In this document: positions 1 to 8,635 of the stretch, one piece after another
Numbering within the stretch: position 1 is the stretch's first letter
How the letters are laid out: the number at the start of each line of letters is the position of its first letter
Origin: Myroides indicus
GTDB taxonomy: Bacteria > Bacteroidota > Bacteroidia > Flavobacteriales > Flavobacteriaceae
Length of the DNA: 64,000 nt
Reading direction: 5' to 3'
NCBI RefSeq assembly: GCF_004364575.1
Contig: NZ_SOAG01000009.1
Coordinates: 1-64,000 of the forward strand
Made by a program: the position numbers and the translations under genes
Notes under the pieces: generated by a model
Databases searched by the model: none
Seen by the model: the letters and a program-made list of their open reading frames with translations, nothing else
Told to the model about the DNA's origin: nothing

Positions 1-1980
1 AACGGTATAAGTAAATGTTGGATCAGCTTCGCCATATATTTTACCTTGGTTGTCATCGGCAATAACAGTCAGCGTAACTTTGGTAATTTCAAAATCTGCT
101 CCTGTAAAGTCAATCTCGTAGTTGTCTCCTGCGCTTAAATCGCCTTGAGTGATCGGATAAGTACCGACGTCTTCTCCTACAGTTCTGCTTAGATAACCGG
201 TTATAATGGTTTCATCATCCAAGCCTTGGAAACCGCTAACGGTATAAGTCAGCACCGGATCGGTTTCGCCGTACCCTTTGCTTTGGTTAGCGTCTGCCGT
301 TACCGTAAGCGTGGCTTTGGTAATTTCAAAATCCGCACTTGCAAAGTCAATCTCGTAATTCGCTCCTGCGCTTAAATCACCTTGAGTGATTGGGTAGGTT
401 CCCGCGTCTTCGCCTGCTGTTCTGTCCAAAGCTCCGGTTAAGATGCTCTCATCATCCGAGCCTTGGAATCCGGTAACGGTATAAGTAAATGTTGGATCAG
501 CTTCGCCATATATTTTACCTTGGTTGTCATCGGCAATAACAGTCAGCGTAGCTTTGGTAATTTCAAAATTGGCTCCTGTAAAGTCAATCACGTAATTTGC
601 TCCTGCGCTTAAATCGCCTGGGGTAATTGGATAGGTGCCGACGTTTTCTCCGGCGGTTCTGCTCAATGCACCGATTAAAAGAGTCTGGTCATCCGAGCCT
701 TGGAATCCGGTAACGGTATAAGTAAATGTTGGATCAGCTTCGCCATATATTTTACCTTGGTTGTCATCGGCAATAACAGTCAGCGTGGCTTTGGTAATTT
801 CAAAATCCGCACTTGTAAAGTCAATCTCGTAATTCGCTCCTGCGCTTAAATCACCTTGAGTGATTGGGTAGGTTCCCGCGTCTTCGCCTGCTGTTCTGTC
901 CAAAGACCCCGTCAGGATGGTTGGGTCATCCGCGCCTTGATAGCCCGAAACGGTATAAGTAAATGTTGGATCAGCTTCGCCATATATTTTACCTTGGTTG
1001 TCATCGGCAATAACAGTCAGCGTAGCTTTGGTAATTTCAAAATTGGCTCCTGTAAAATCAATCTCGTAGTTGTCTCCTGCGCTTAAATCGCCTTGGGTGA
1101 TCGGATAAGTACCGACGTCTTCTCCGGTGGTTCTGCTCAACGCTCCGCTTAGGATGCTGTTGTCATCTAAACGTTGGTAACCCGAAACGGTATATATCAG
1201 CACTGGATCCGTTTCGCCGTACCCTTTGCTTTGTCCGCTGTCGGCAATTACGGTCAGCGTAGCTTTGGTAATTTCAAAATCTGCTCCTGTAAAGTCAATC
1301 TCGTAGTTGTCTCCTGCGCTTAAATCGCCTTGAGTGATCGGATAAGTACCGACGTCTTCTCCTACAGTTCTGCTTAGATAACCGGTTATAATGGTTTCAT
1401 CATCCAAGCCTTGGAAACCGCTAACGGTATAGGTCAATACGGGATCAGCTTCGCCGTACACTTTGCTTTGGTTTGCGTGGGCAGTAACAATGAGTTTCGC
1501 TTTGGTAATTTCAAAATCTGCTCCTGTAAAGTCAATCTCGTAGTTGTCTCCTGCGCTTAAATCGCCTTGAGTGATCGGATAAGTACCGACGTCTTCTCCT
1601 ACAGTTCTGCTTAGAGAACCGGTTATAATGGTTTCATCATCCAAGCCTTGGAAACCGCTAACGGTATAGGTCAATACGGGATCAGCTTCGCCGTAAACTT
1701 TACCTTGGTTGTCATCGGCAATAACAGTCAGCGTGGCTTTGGTAATTTCAAAATCCGCACTTGTAAAGTCAATCTCGTAGTTGTCTCCTGCGCTTAAATC
1801 GCCCTGCCCAATAGCGTAGGTGCCGACGTCTTCACCGGTTGCCCTGTCCAAAGCACCCGTCAGGATGGTTGGGTCATCTGTGCCTTGGAATCCGCTAACG
1901 CTATAAGTTAGTACCGGATCGGTTTCGCCGTATACTTTGCTTTGTCCGCTGTTGGCGGTTATGGTCAATGTGGCTTGGTT
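1..1980 (-). repeat. Tandem 237-bp (79-residue) MBG-domain repeats inside the adhesin gene
   Basis: The anchor ggtaatttc recurs at 82, 319, 556, 793, 1030, 1267, 1504 and 1741, a spacing of exactly 237 bp each time; the degenerate first unit begins near 1978. At least eight units are in the window and the array continues past base 1. Copies are mosaics: the block starting gttgtctcctgcgctt is almost identical at 121 and 1306, exactly five units apart, while other segments match different units (for example the stretch around 478, 715 and 952). The perfect register with patchwork identity indicates unequal recombination or gene conversion. Confidence 0.95.
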
Positions 1981-4323
1981 AATAACTACTTCTATTTTTG
2001 TGCGTTCGCTTTCGCAACCGTTGGCTGTAACTTGGCTTACCCAATAGGTTTGAGTGCCCACTGCATCCGTTGTTGGTGTTGGCGCGGTGTTGCTACCCGT
2101 TCCGCCGGTTTCGGTTGTGTACCACAACAAGCTATGATTAGCCGGCGTAGTTGCTGTTAATGCAACGGCTGTTTCTCCATAAGTATATTGAATTGCAGCG
2201 TTAACAGTCGGAGCTGTTGGAGCTTCATTTACAGTAGCTACTACTTCAGTACGAGGACTTGTACATCCTACTTCATATCCAATATTATAAAAATAATAAT
2301 AGGTAGAACTTGCACCCAAAAGATATCCTCCTGTAAGTGTTATTGCATTATCATCACTTACATAAGGAAAAGTAGCTGAATATTCTCTAATTAAAGATAC
2401 TCCTGAATAAGCTTTAATTAACATGCGGTAACCTGTACCTGGCTGTACATCATAATTCATAGGAACTTGAGTCGGTGTTGTTATACCATTTGCCTGAATA
2501 TTTATATTCCCTGTAGAATATAATTCGGTTCCAGCACTATTAGTAATTTTTACATTTATCGTTCCACTACTTGTAGCATAAATATTTGCACTTGTAATTC
2601 TTATTGGCTCTGTAACAGAGAATACAATACCCGTATCCGTACTTTCATACGTAGAATTATCAGTTGGGGCAACTTTTCCTACATTTTTAATTACTGCATC
2701 TGCGGTTGAACTTACCCAATATGATGTCGTTTGTGAAATTTCTGGTGTAACAAATGTATTTCCTGTACCTAATACAGTTGTGCTTGTTGCTGATTCATAC
2801 CATCTTACCAAGCCTCTTTCATAAGTCGCTTGAAGTGTTGCAGTACCAACTCTACAAATTGATCCTCCAGTAGAAGAAACTAAAGCAGGTGGTTTACAAA
2901 TAATTTGAACCGCATAATCTTCCGTCTCTGCATAGATAGAGGTGATGGTGCACGGATCTAGATCAGCTCCGGATTTATTGTGATGATATTGTACTCTAAG
3001 TCGATATATACCAGGTTGTATTGTTGCAGGAACAGTAAAACTAGGAAAATTGACCGTGGTACTCGATGAAATGGTATTGCCAATTATACTCACTTTTTCA
3101 TTGGCTTCAAAAATGAGATTATTATTATAGTCAATCCAAATAGCAGCTCCGTGAGTTCCAGTTCCGGATCCACTAGTCAACGAAGCCACGTAAGCCTCCC
3201 CTATTTCTAATATCGCTGGCTCAACTGTTCCGGAATAATCCTTATATCCAGCTGTTCCTTCAGAGGCTGTTGAGTTGTTGTTTAAATTGGAAAGTTTAAA
3301 GTTTCTAATCTCATCCGAATTATTAGTAGCTCCTGTAGGTATACAATAACCTGTTCTAAATTGAAAAGGACCTGCCCAGGCACTTACTCCATCTACAGCA
3401 CCACAATCACGGCGTACATAATAGTCGTAATTCATATCTGCAGTTAAACCAGAAAGTGTTCCTCCATTGGCAAAACCAGTGACTAAGGTTCCAGCTGTAG
3501 CAACACTAAAACCTCTTTCCCCCCATTTAATATCAAACGTATTTCCTGCGCTTGTCCAAGTTAAATCTACACTTGTTGCAGTCAAATTCTCAATACCTAA
3601 GTTCTCTGGTTTAAAACAAGTTGGTGTAATTTCGCCGGATAAAGCAAAAATATGCAAAAATCCACTAGTTGAACTGGTTTTAGTAAGGGCAACTTGTTGG
3701 ATAATCTTATTTTGATTGGTTGAACTAATATCAATGGCTACTTGAAATAGTTTTGGATTAGTCGTATTGTTATCTGGGTTTTGAGTTCCAGTACGAGGCA
3801 CTCTTCCAATTCCTCGAATCGTAATTGCTGGTGTACCTTGGTCGTACCAATCCGGAACAGACTGAGAAGTAAATGTTTGCGTTGTTGCATCTGTAAAAGT
3901 AATAGTCCCAGTAAATGTTGACGTTGAACTCCCAGAAGTAGCTAATAAATATAATTTAATTAACTTATTTGTTGTTTGAACCGCTAAGGTACCTGTGCCA
4001 TTATTTGCATTAATCTTTAAACTGTTATTTTGATTATATGGCGCTAGTTGAAAGGTCAATCCTGGTGTACCTGTTGCAATAGAAGTAATTAACCCGTTCG
4101 CAGGAAGTCCTACTGTTGCATTGGGGTAATTAGTACTCATAAAAGCATTATTTGCACCAGAGCTTGTTGCATCAACGGCCGAGGTGGTATAGGTAGATGC
4201 AGGGCTATCCTCTGCAATAACATCTTCATTAAAACCGGAAGTAATAGTTAAAGGAGTATAGTCTTGAGCTTGCATTTGAACTCCCAGAAATATAAATGTA
4301 AGTAATAAGTAAAGTTTTTTCAT
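1..4323 (-). CDS. Giant modular surface adhesin with MBG repeats (5' part; runs off left edge)
   Basis: Open minus-strand frame from the ATG at 4323 to base 1 (1441 codons, no stop), so the C-terminus is outside the window. Residues 1-20 are a signal peptide ending MQAQ. Domains in order, by eye: unknown beta-rich N-terminus (21-230), fibronectin type III-like (about 234-305, starting CFKPENLG), a GEVED-type domain (about 370-472, with IWIDYNNN), Ig-like (475-545), a beta-sandwich-like stretch (548-685), a second Ig-like domain (700-780), then MBG (YGX-type) repeats from about 782 on, each with the YGEADPxxTYTVSG core. This architecture is known from exported Flavobacteriia adhesins, many secreted by type IX secretion; the sorting domain would lie beyond the edge. 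Inference: cell-surface adhesion. It is divergent from a membrane-bound HTH regulator. Confidence 0.9.
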   Translation of the reverse strand, partial: MKKLYLLLTFIFLGVQMQAQDYTPLTITSGFNEDVIAEDSPASTYTTSAVDATSSGANNAFMSTNYPNATVGLPANGLITSIATGTPGLTFQLAPYNQNNSLKINANNGTGTLAVQTTNKLIKLYLLATSGSSTSTFTGTITFTDATTQTFTSQSVPDWYDQGTPAITIRGIGRVPRTGTQNPDNNTTNPKLFQVAIDISSTNQNKIIQQVALTKTSSTSGFLHIFALSGEITPTCFKPENLGIENLTATSVDLTWTSAGNTFDIKWGERGFSVATAGTLVTGFANGGTLSGLTADMNYDYYVRRDCGAVDGVSAWAGPFQFRTGYCIPTGATNNSDEIRNFKLSNLNNNSTASEGTAGYKDYSGTVEPAILEIGEAYVASLTSGSGTGTHGAAIWIDYNNNLIFEANEKVSIIGNTISSSTTVNFPSFTVPATIQPGIYRLRVQYHHNKSGADLDPCTITSIYAETEDYAVQIICKPPALVSSTGGSICRVGTATLQATYERGLVRWYESATSTTVLGTGNTFVTPEISQTTSYWVSSTADAVIKNVGKVAPTDNSTYESTDTGIVFSVTEPIRITSANIYATSSGTINVKITNSAGTELYSTGNINIQANGITTPTQVPMNYDVQPGTGYRMLIKAYSGVSLIREYSATFPYVSDDNAITLTGGYLLGASSTYYYFYNIGYEVGCTSPRTEVVATVNEAPTAPTVNAAIQYTYGETAVALTATTPANHSLLWYTTETGGTGSNTAPTPTTDAVGTQTYWVSQVTANGCESERTKIEVVINQATLTITANSGQSKVYGETDPVLTYSVSGFQGTDDPTILTGALDRATGEDVGTYAIGQGDLSAGDNYEIDFTSADFEITKATLTVIADDNQGKVYGEADPVLTYTVSGFQGLDDETIITGSLSRTVGEDVGTYPITQGDLSAGDNYEIDFTGADFEITKAKLIVTAHANQSKVYGEADPVLTYTVSGFQGLDDETIITGYLSRTVGEDVGTYPITQGDLSAGDNYEIDFTGADFEITKATLTVIADSGQSKGYGETDPVLIYTVSGYQRLDDNSILSGALSRTTGEDVGTYPITQGDLSAGDNYEIDFTGANFEITKATLTVIADDNQGKIYGEADPTFTYTVSGYQGADDPTILTGSLDRTAGEDAGTYPITQGDLSAGANYEIDFTSADFEITKATLTVIADDNQGKIYGEADPTFTYTVTGFQGSDDQTLLIGALSRTAGENVGTYPITPGDLSAGANYVIDFTGANFEITKATLTVIADDNQGKIYGEADPTFTYTVTGFQGSDDESILTGALDRTAGEDAGTYPITQGDLSAGANYEIDFASADFEITKATLTVTADANQSKGYGETDPVLTYTVSGFQGLDDETIITGYLSRTVGEDVGTYPITQGDLSAGDNYEIDFTGADFEITKVTLTVIADDNQGKIYGEADPTFTYTV

Positions 4324-4663
4324 TTATTTGTCTTAATAATTGTAGTAGTTTTATTTTTATTTAAATCACGGTATGCAATTGCAAGGCTTGGTAATAATTT
4401 AGGAGTTCCAATTAATTAATTAATTAATGCTTCTTTTTTAGCTCTACTTCAACCTTGTATTTGTTTTTCTCGTTTAAAAGCTTGTGTCATGTTTTTATCT
4501 TTTCATTTTAGTATCAAAAATAAATGAAGAAATGAATAAATGGCGCATTTAGGGGGTGGACAAAGGGGTGGACAAAAGAATAGTGTTTTTGTAATTTATT
4601 GATTTTTATATGTTTATAGGTGTTTTAAAAAATAACGGCAATTGGCTATCTTAGCCAAAAAAT
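4324..4663. other. Divergent intergenic region between adhesin and regulator
   Basis: About 340 bp, very AT-rich, with a run of TTAA repeats near 4427. It must carry the promoters of both divergent genes. No convincing TAnnTTTG box is visible for the adhesin. For the plus-strand gene, TATCTTAG at 4647-4654 resembles a Bacteroidota -7 box with one or two mismatches and sits inside a palindrome. No gene is seen here. Confidence 0.6.
4642..4658. promoter_or_regulatory. Palindrome overlapping probable promoter of the TPR/HTH gene
   Basis: A perfect 7-bp inverted repeat with a 3-bp centre, TTGGCTA-TCT-TAGCCAA, lies directly before the start of the regulator reading frame and contains a weak -7-like box. 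Its position fits an operator, possibly for autoregulation. No protein has been shown to bind it; this is inference from symmetry and location. Confidence 0.35.
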
Positions 4664-6364
4664 AATATTATCAGAACACCTTTCTACATACTGGTTTGTT
4701 TTTCGGGACTGTTTTTAAAGAGCTTTGCACAAAATAGCAGGTCTGCTGTTTTGGAAAAAGAAATTATTTGCATGGAACTTGTTTCCGATAAAGATAGTTT
4801 AATGCAGATGACCGAACAGCAGCTAAAGCAAGCTTCTAAAAAAGAAGAGAAGGAACTAGCTATTATTCAGAAGGTTTTATTGGCTGGGTTGTATTCTCGT
4901 GAATTGGATCGGTTTAATGATAAAAGTACATCTCTTTATGAAACAGCAGTAAATAGGGTTACAGATATTGAAAATAAGGCTTTACAGATTTGGGCGTTTA
5001 CCAAGGCAGGTTTTTATTTTTATTCATACAATCAATACGGAGAAGCATTGCCTTATTTTTTTAAGTCATCGCAGGCATTGGAGTTTATTTCGGACAACGA
5101 ACTGATACAGGGATCAGAAGTTTTAAAGCTAAACGCATACTTTTTTAGTACTATTGCCGAATATGACAAAAGTATAGCGTATCTCCACCGGGCTTTAAAA
5201 TTAACGTCTACTGAATCAAAAAGTTATGGCGATTTGCTCAATGCTTTGGGCAATTGTTATTTGAGTAAGAGAGATACTGTTGCAGCGGAGACTTATTTTG
5301 AACAAACCAAACAGAGTGCTGAAAAAAATAAGGATGTCATACGTTATGCCAAAGCTTTAGGGGATTTGGCAAGGGTTGAAATATCTCGGAAAAACTGGCA
5401 AAAAGCAGAAGAATTGCTTTGGAAGGACATTGCTTTATCGGTTAATAACGGTGATAACCGCAATACCATGTTTGCTCAATTGCAATTGGGTAAACTCTAT
5501 TGGGAAAAAGGAGATATTGAGCAAGCTTATACTACCTTAACCACAGCCAAGCAATATGCAGCCAGTAAAACATATTTAAAAGGGTTTGAAAAAGAGAGTG
5601 TAGAATTGCTTTTGCAAATTGTTGTTCAACAGAAGGATACTACAGAGGAATTATTGCTCAGAAGGGAACTGGACTCGCTAAATGTGTTAACTGAAACAGA
5701 GAATAGAGAAGCTATCGATAAGATTGTTCTTAAATTTCAGAAGGAGATGGTACAGTGGGAGTTAGAAGCAGAGCAGGCAAAGCTTGAAAAAGCTTCTTTA
5801 CTGCGTTGGACTTGGACGATGGTCAGTATTTTGTTGTTGGTTGTAGTCGTGTTGATTTATATTTCATACAGGCGCCGTCTGAGATTGCGAATGACGGAGT
5901 TTGACAAAAAAATACTCTCGTTTCAGTATGAGAAAATACAGTCAGAGCAAAAACTAAGGACAGCTAATAATTCTTTAGCCTCTTTTTATACCTTTTTGGA
6001 AGAAAAAAATCAACAAATCAGTCTTTTAGAAAAAGAAATACAAAAAATAAATGGAAAAAAGCAAACGATAACACTCAAAGAATTGTTGTTGTCCCACTTG
6101 ATGACTGATGAAAATTGGGAGCTTTTTAAGCAAGCTTTTATTGAAGAAGAACCGGAATACTACAAAAAATTGCGGAGTAATTTTCCGGAACTGACGGAGT
6201 CTAATCTGAGAATTATATTATTGCAAAAAACGGGACTGAGTAATTCAGAAACTTCCCATATTTTGGGTGTAACTACAGAGGCTGTTAAAAAAGCGAAGCA
6301 GCGTTTGCGAAAAAAATATGGTGTTAAACAAGATATACTTGGTTTTGAGCAATTTTTGAATTAA
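4664..6364 (+). CDS. Membrane-anchored TPR protein with C-terminal HTH (LuxR-type) domain; start codon damaged
   Basis: Reading frame with TPR-like helical repeats (about residues 60-320), one transmembrane helix (about 382-404, followed by YRRRLRLR), a coiled coil, and a C-terminal HTH ending near 560 with the LuxR-like phrase SNSETSHILGVTTEAVKKAKQ. This layout is common in Flavobacteriia regulators with periplasmic TPR sensors and a cytoplasmic DNA-binding domain. The signal-peptide sequence IIRTPFYILVCFSGLFLKSF is in frame upstream of the first standard starts (TTG 4751, ATG 4772), but no ATG precedes it. The bases at 4662-4666 read ATAAT; inserting one G would give ATG AAT and restore the start. 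I therefore place the coding start at 4664. Alternatives are an ATT start at 4667 or a shorter protein from 4751. Likely partner: the divergent adhesin gene. Confidence 0.75.
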   Translation, partial: NIIRTPFYILVCFSGLFLKSFAQNSRSAVLEKEIICMELVSDKDSLMQMTEQQLKQASKKEEKELAIIQKVLLAGLYSRELDRFNDKSTSLYETAVNRVTDIENKALQIWAFTKAGFYFYSYNQYGEALPYFFKSSQALEFISDNELIQGSEVLKLNAYFFSTIAEYDKSIAYLHRALKLTSTESKSYGDLLNALGNCYLSKRDTVAAETYFEQTKQSAEKNKDVIRYAKALGDLARVEISRKNWQKAEELLWKDIALSVNNGDNRNTMFAQLQLGKLYWEKGDIEQAYTTLTTAKQYAASKTYLKGFEKESVELLLQIVVQQKDTTEELLLRRELDSLNVLTETENREAIDKIVLKFQKEMVQWELEAEQAKLEKASLLRWTWTMVSILLLVVVVLIYISYRRRLRLRMTEFDKKILSFQYEKIQSEQKLRTANNSLASFYTFLEEKNQQISLLEKEIQKINGKKQTITLKELLLSHLMTDENWELFKQAFIEEEPEYYKKLRSNFPELTESNLRIILLQKTGLSNSETSHILGVTTEAVKKAKQRLRKKYGVKQDILGFEQFLN

Positions 6365-6432
6365 AACTAATTGGTTTTGAACGGCGGTTTGCATTTTTGG
6401 CTTCGCAACGTTCTAATTGTAATAAAAGATAG

Positions 6433-6440
6433 TATTTTTG
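6433..6440 (+). promoter_or_regulatory. Bacteroidota -7 promoter box for mvaD
   Basis: TATTTTTG matches TAnnTTTG and lies 13 bp before the ATG at 6453. It also shows that an in-frame TTG at 6438 lies inside the promoter and is not the start. Confidence 0.55.
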
Positions 6441-6452
6441 CTTAAATATAGG

Positions 6453-7547
6453 ATGACTATGGCAAACACAAATGATTTTATTTTTGATAAAAAGATAGAG
6501 CTGGCTTCTGCTCTACAGGGTAGTTTCTCGTGGGAATCTCCAAGTAATATTGCATTGGTAAAATATTGGGGTAAAAAGGAAAATCAAATTCCTGCGAATG
6601 CTTCCATAAGCTTTACGCTTAGCGATTGTAAAACAATTACGACTTTGACCTATAAGGCTAAGTCCGATAGCGGAATTTTATTTGATTTGTTATTTGAAGG
6701 GGAGGTTAAAGAGGAATTTAAGCCTAAAATTCAGAAGTTTTTTGAGCGAATAATGCCATATTGCCCCTATATTAATTATTTTCACTTTACTATTGACACC
6801 CGCAATACTTTTCCACACAGTTCAGGCATTGCTTCTTCCGCATCAGGTATGGCAGCATTGGCGGTTAATATCATGTCTTTAGAAAAACTGTTTGTGCCGG
6901 AAATGACAGAAAAATACTTTGATCAAAAAGCTTCTTTTTTGGCGCGTTTGGGGTCGGGGAGCGCTTGCAGAAGTATCTCGGGAAGCGTAGTTGTTTGGGG
7001 AAGTCATCCGGAGATAGAAGGGAGTTCGGACTTGTACGGCGTTTCTTTTCCCTGTGAAGTTCACGAAAAGTTTAAAAATTACAAGGATGTCATCCTTTTG
7101 GTAGACAAAGGCGAAAAAAAGGTTTCCAGTACGGCGGGACACGATTTGATGCACAATCATCCTTTTGCTAAGGAGCGTTTTGTACAGGCAGAGAAGAACT
7201 TGTCGGCTATGGCTGCCATTCTGAAAGAAGGTGATTTGGAAGGTTTTATTCAATTGGTAGAGAGCGAGGCACTGACTTTGCACGCTATGATGATGACTTC
7301 GATTCCTTATTTTATTCTGATGAAGCCGAATACTTTGAAGATTATTGAAAAAATATGGGGTTTTAGAGAGCAGACTAAAATTCCGGTTTGTTTTACATTG
7401 GATGCAGGTGCGAATGTTCATGTGCTGTTTCCGGAAGAAGAAGTGGATTTTGTAATGACTTTTATCAGACAGGAATTAGCTGTTTTTTGTGATAATGAGC
7501 AATATATTGAAGATAAATTAGGATTTGGTTCTGAACGAATCAAATAA
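6453..7547 (+). CDS. mvaD: Diphosphomevalonate decarboxylase
   Basis: 364 residues, GHMP-superfamily enzyme converting mevalonate 5-diphosphate to isopentenyl diphosphate with ATP, the last step of the mevalonate pathway. Visible motifs: SNIALVKYWGKK near the N-terminus, the phosphate-binding stretch PHSSGIASSASGMAAL, and the family signature GSGSACRSISGSVVVWG; DAGANVHVLFP is the C-terminal GHMP motif. ATG 6453 or 6459 can be the start; both follow a TATTTTTG box. Two relatives are nearby on the same strand: a mevalonate-type kinase (10512) and a UbiA-family prenyltransferase (11496). Together they mark a Flavobacteriia isoprenoid cluster. Confidence 0.93.
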   Translation: MTMANTNDFIFDKKIELASALQGSFSWESPSNIALVKYWGKKENQIPANASISFTLSDCKTITTLTYKAKSDSGILFDLLFEGEVKEEFKPKIQKFFERIMPYCPYINYFHFTIDTRNTFPHSSGIASSASGMAALAVNIMSLEKLFVPEMTEKYFDQKASFLARLGSGSACRSISGSVVVWGSHPEIEGSSDLYGVSFPCEVHEKFKNYKDVILLVDKGEKKVSSTAGHDLMHNHPFAKERFVQAEKNLSAMAAILKEGDLEGFIQLVESEALTLHAMMMTSIPYFILMKPNTLKIIEKIWGFREQTKIPVCFTLDAGANVHVLFPEEEVDFVMTFIRQELAVFCDNEQYIEDKLGFGSERIK

Positions 7548-7609
7548 TTTTTGTATTTTTATATTGTGGTATAAAGATTGATGCTATTCCACAATTAAAT
7601 TTTTTGAAT

Positions 7610-7996
7610 ATGAAAAAGATATTAACCTTATTTTGGATAGCATTTGGTGTCTTGATGGCATATCAGGAAGCAAATGCGCAAACGCAGGCAGAGGATCAAA
7701 ATCCAAACTTTCGCGTAAGTATGAATAAATATCTTGCAGCAGCAGATTCATTGTCAGTAACCATGAACACTACCGTACAGGATACCTACAAAGCGTATGA
7801 TTGGTACGAGGCAAGAGAAGAGCGACGAGCTTTAAGAAGACAGTACCGTCATGAGGAGAGAATGGCGCGTATCAAATACGGACGCGATTATTATCCGAAT
7901 TACTATGGCAGTTATTACGGATATAATAGCGGATGGAACTGGAACTGGATGCCCCGCGTAGGATACAGAACCGGAAACTGGTGGTTTTCTATTTAA
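7610..7996 (+). CDS. Small exported protein, Tyr/Trp-rich C-terminus
   Basis: 128 residues with a signal peptide ending in EANAQ, then a short helical part with many Arg (EEREERRALRRQYRHEE-like region) and a C-terminal tail rich in Tyr, Gly, Asn and Trp (YPNYYGSYYGYNSGWNWNW). The ATG at 7610 is preferred over an in-frame TTG at 7604 because the signal peptide starts MKKILT. It lies 29 bp upstream of the LpoB-like gene, suggesting one transcription unit. I do not recognise a named family. The aromatic Gly-rich tail resembles low-complexity envelope proteins; function unknown. Confidence 0.8.
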   Translation: MKKILTLFWIAFGVLMAYQEANAQTQAEDQNPNFRVSMNKYLAAADSLSVTMNTTVQDTYKAYDWYEAREERRALRRQYRHEERMARIKYGRDYYPNYYGSYYGYNSGWNWNWMPRVGYRTGNWWFSI

Positions 7997-8025
7997 TACT
8001 AAACTTAAAAATATAACATAATAAT

Positions 8026-8619
8026 ATGCAGATGAAACGTATCGCATTAGCCGCAGTCTTACTTGCTTCAGGATTATTTATAGGTTCTTGCAGCCGTCAG
8101 GTAACCCGAGTAAGTACAGAAGAAACCATTGATATCAGTGGAAGATGGAATAATACAGATTCCAGAGAAGTAGCCAATCAAATGACAGATCAAGTATTGA
8201 GCGGATCCTGGATAGGTGATTTTCAGGAGGATAACGCGGGTAAAAAGCCGGTTGTTATTGTTGGAATGGTGATGAATAAAAGCCACGAACACATTGATGC
8301 GGAAACATTTGTAAAAGATGTTGAACAGTCGTTTATCAAATCTCAAAGAGTGCGTTTGGTACAGGGAGGGAAGAAACGGGAAGAACTTAGAGCTGAAAAA
8401 GCAGACCAGCAAACAAACGCTTCAGTTTCTACAATGAAAAAGTTCGGGTTGGAAAACGGAGCTGATTTTATTCTTCAAGGATCAATAAACTCTATTGTAG
8501 ATTCGCATAAAAAGCAAAAAGTAGTTTACTATCAGGTGAATTTAGAATTGACTAACATTCAGACGAATGAAGTAGTTTGGATTGGAGACAAAAAAATTGC
8601 TAAATACGTTAAAAACTAA
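8026..8619 (+). CDS. lpoB: LpoB-type penicillin-binding protein activator lipoprotein
   Basis: 197 residues. Lipoprotein signal peptide with lipobox FIGSCS (Cys at about 22), then the LpoB-family domain: DISGRWNNTDS, PVVIVGMVMNKSHEHID and the C-terminal ADFILQGSINSI and YQVNLELTNIQTNEVVWIG. In Enterobacteria LpoB is an outer-membrane lipoprotein that activates PBP1B; in Bacteroidota the same family occurs with a COG3014-type lipoprotein, as here (next gene, 16 bp downstream). ATG 8026 or 8032 are both possible. Role in peptidoglycan synthase control is inferred from family membership only. Confidence 0.85.
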   Translation: MQMKRIALAAVLLASGLFIGSCSRQVTRVSTEETIDISGRWNNTDSREVANQMTDQVLSGSWIGDFQEDNAGKKPVVIVGMVMNKSHEHIDAETFVKDVEQSFIKSQRVRLVQGGKKREELRAEKADQQTNASVSTMKKFGLENGADFILQGSINSIVDSHKKQKVVYYQVNLELTNIQTNEVVWIGDKKIAKYVKN

Positions 8620-8635
8620 CTTTAAAAATACATAA

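Noticed and set aside
1-1980. CRISPR-like periodic repeats
   Set aside because: Spacing is 237 bp with no unique spacers; the whole array translates as MBG protein domains on the minus strand.
856-2379. Plus-strand open frames within the adhesin region
   Set aside because: Shadow frames of the minus-strand repeat gene; they lack family features and use Cys-rich, atypical composition.
6438-6452. Upstream TTG start for mvaD
   Set aside because: It overlaps the TATTTTTG promoter; the ATG at 6453 fits better.
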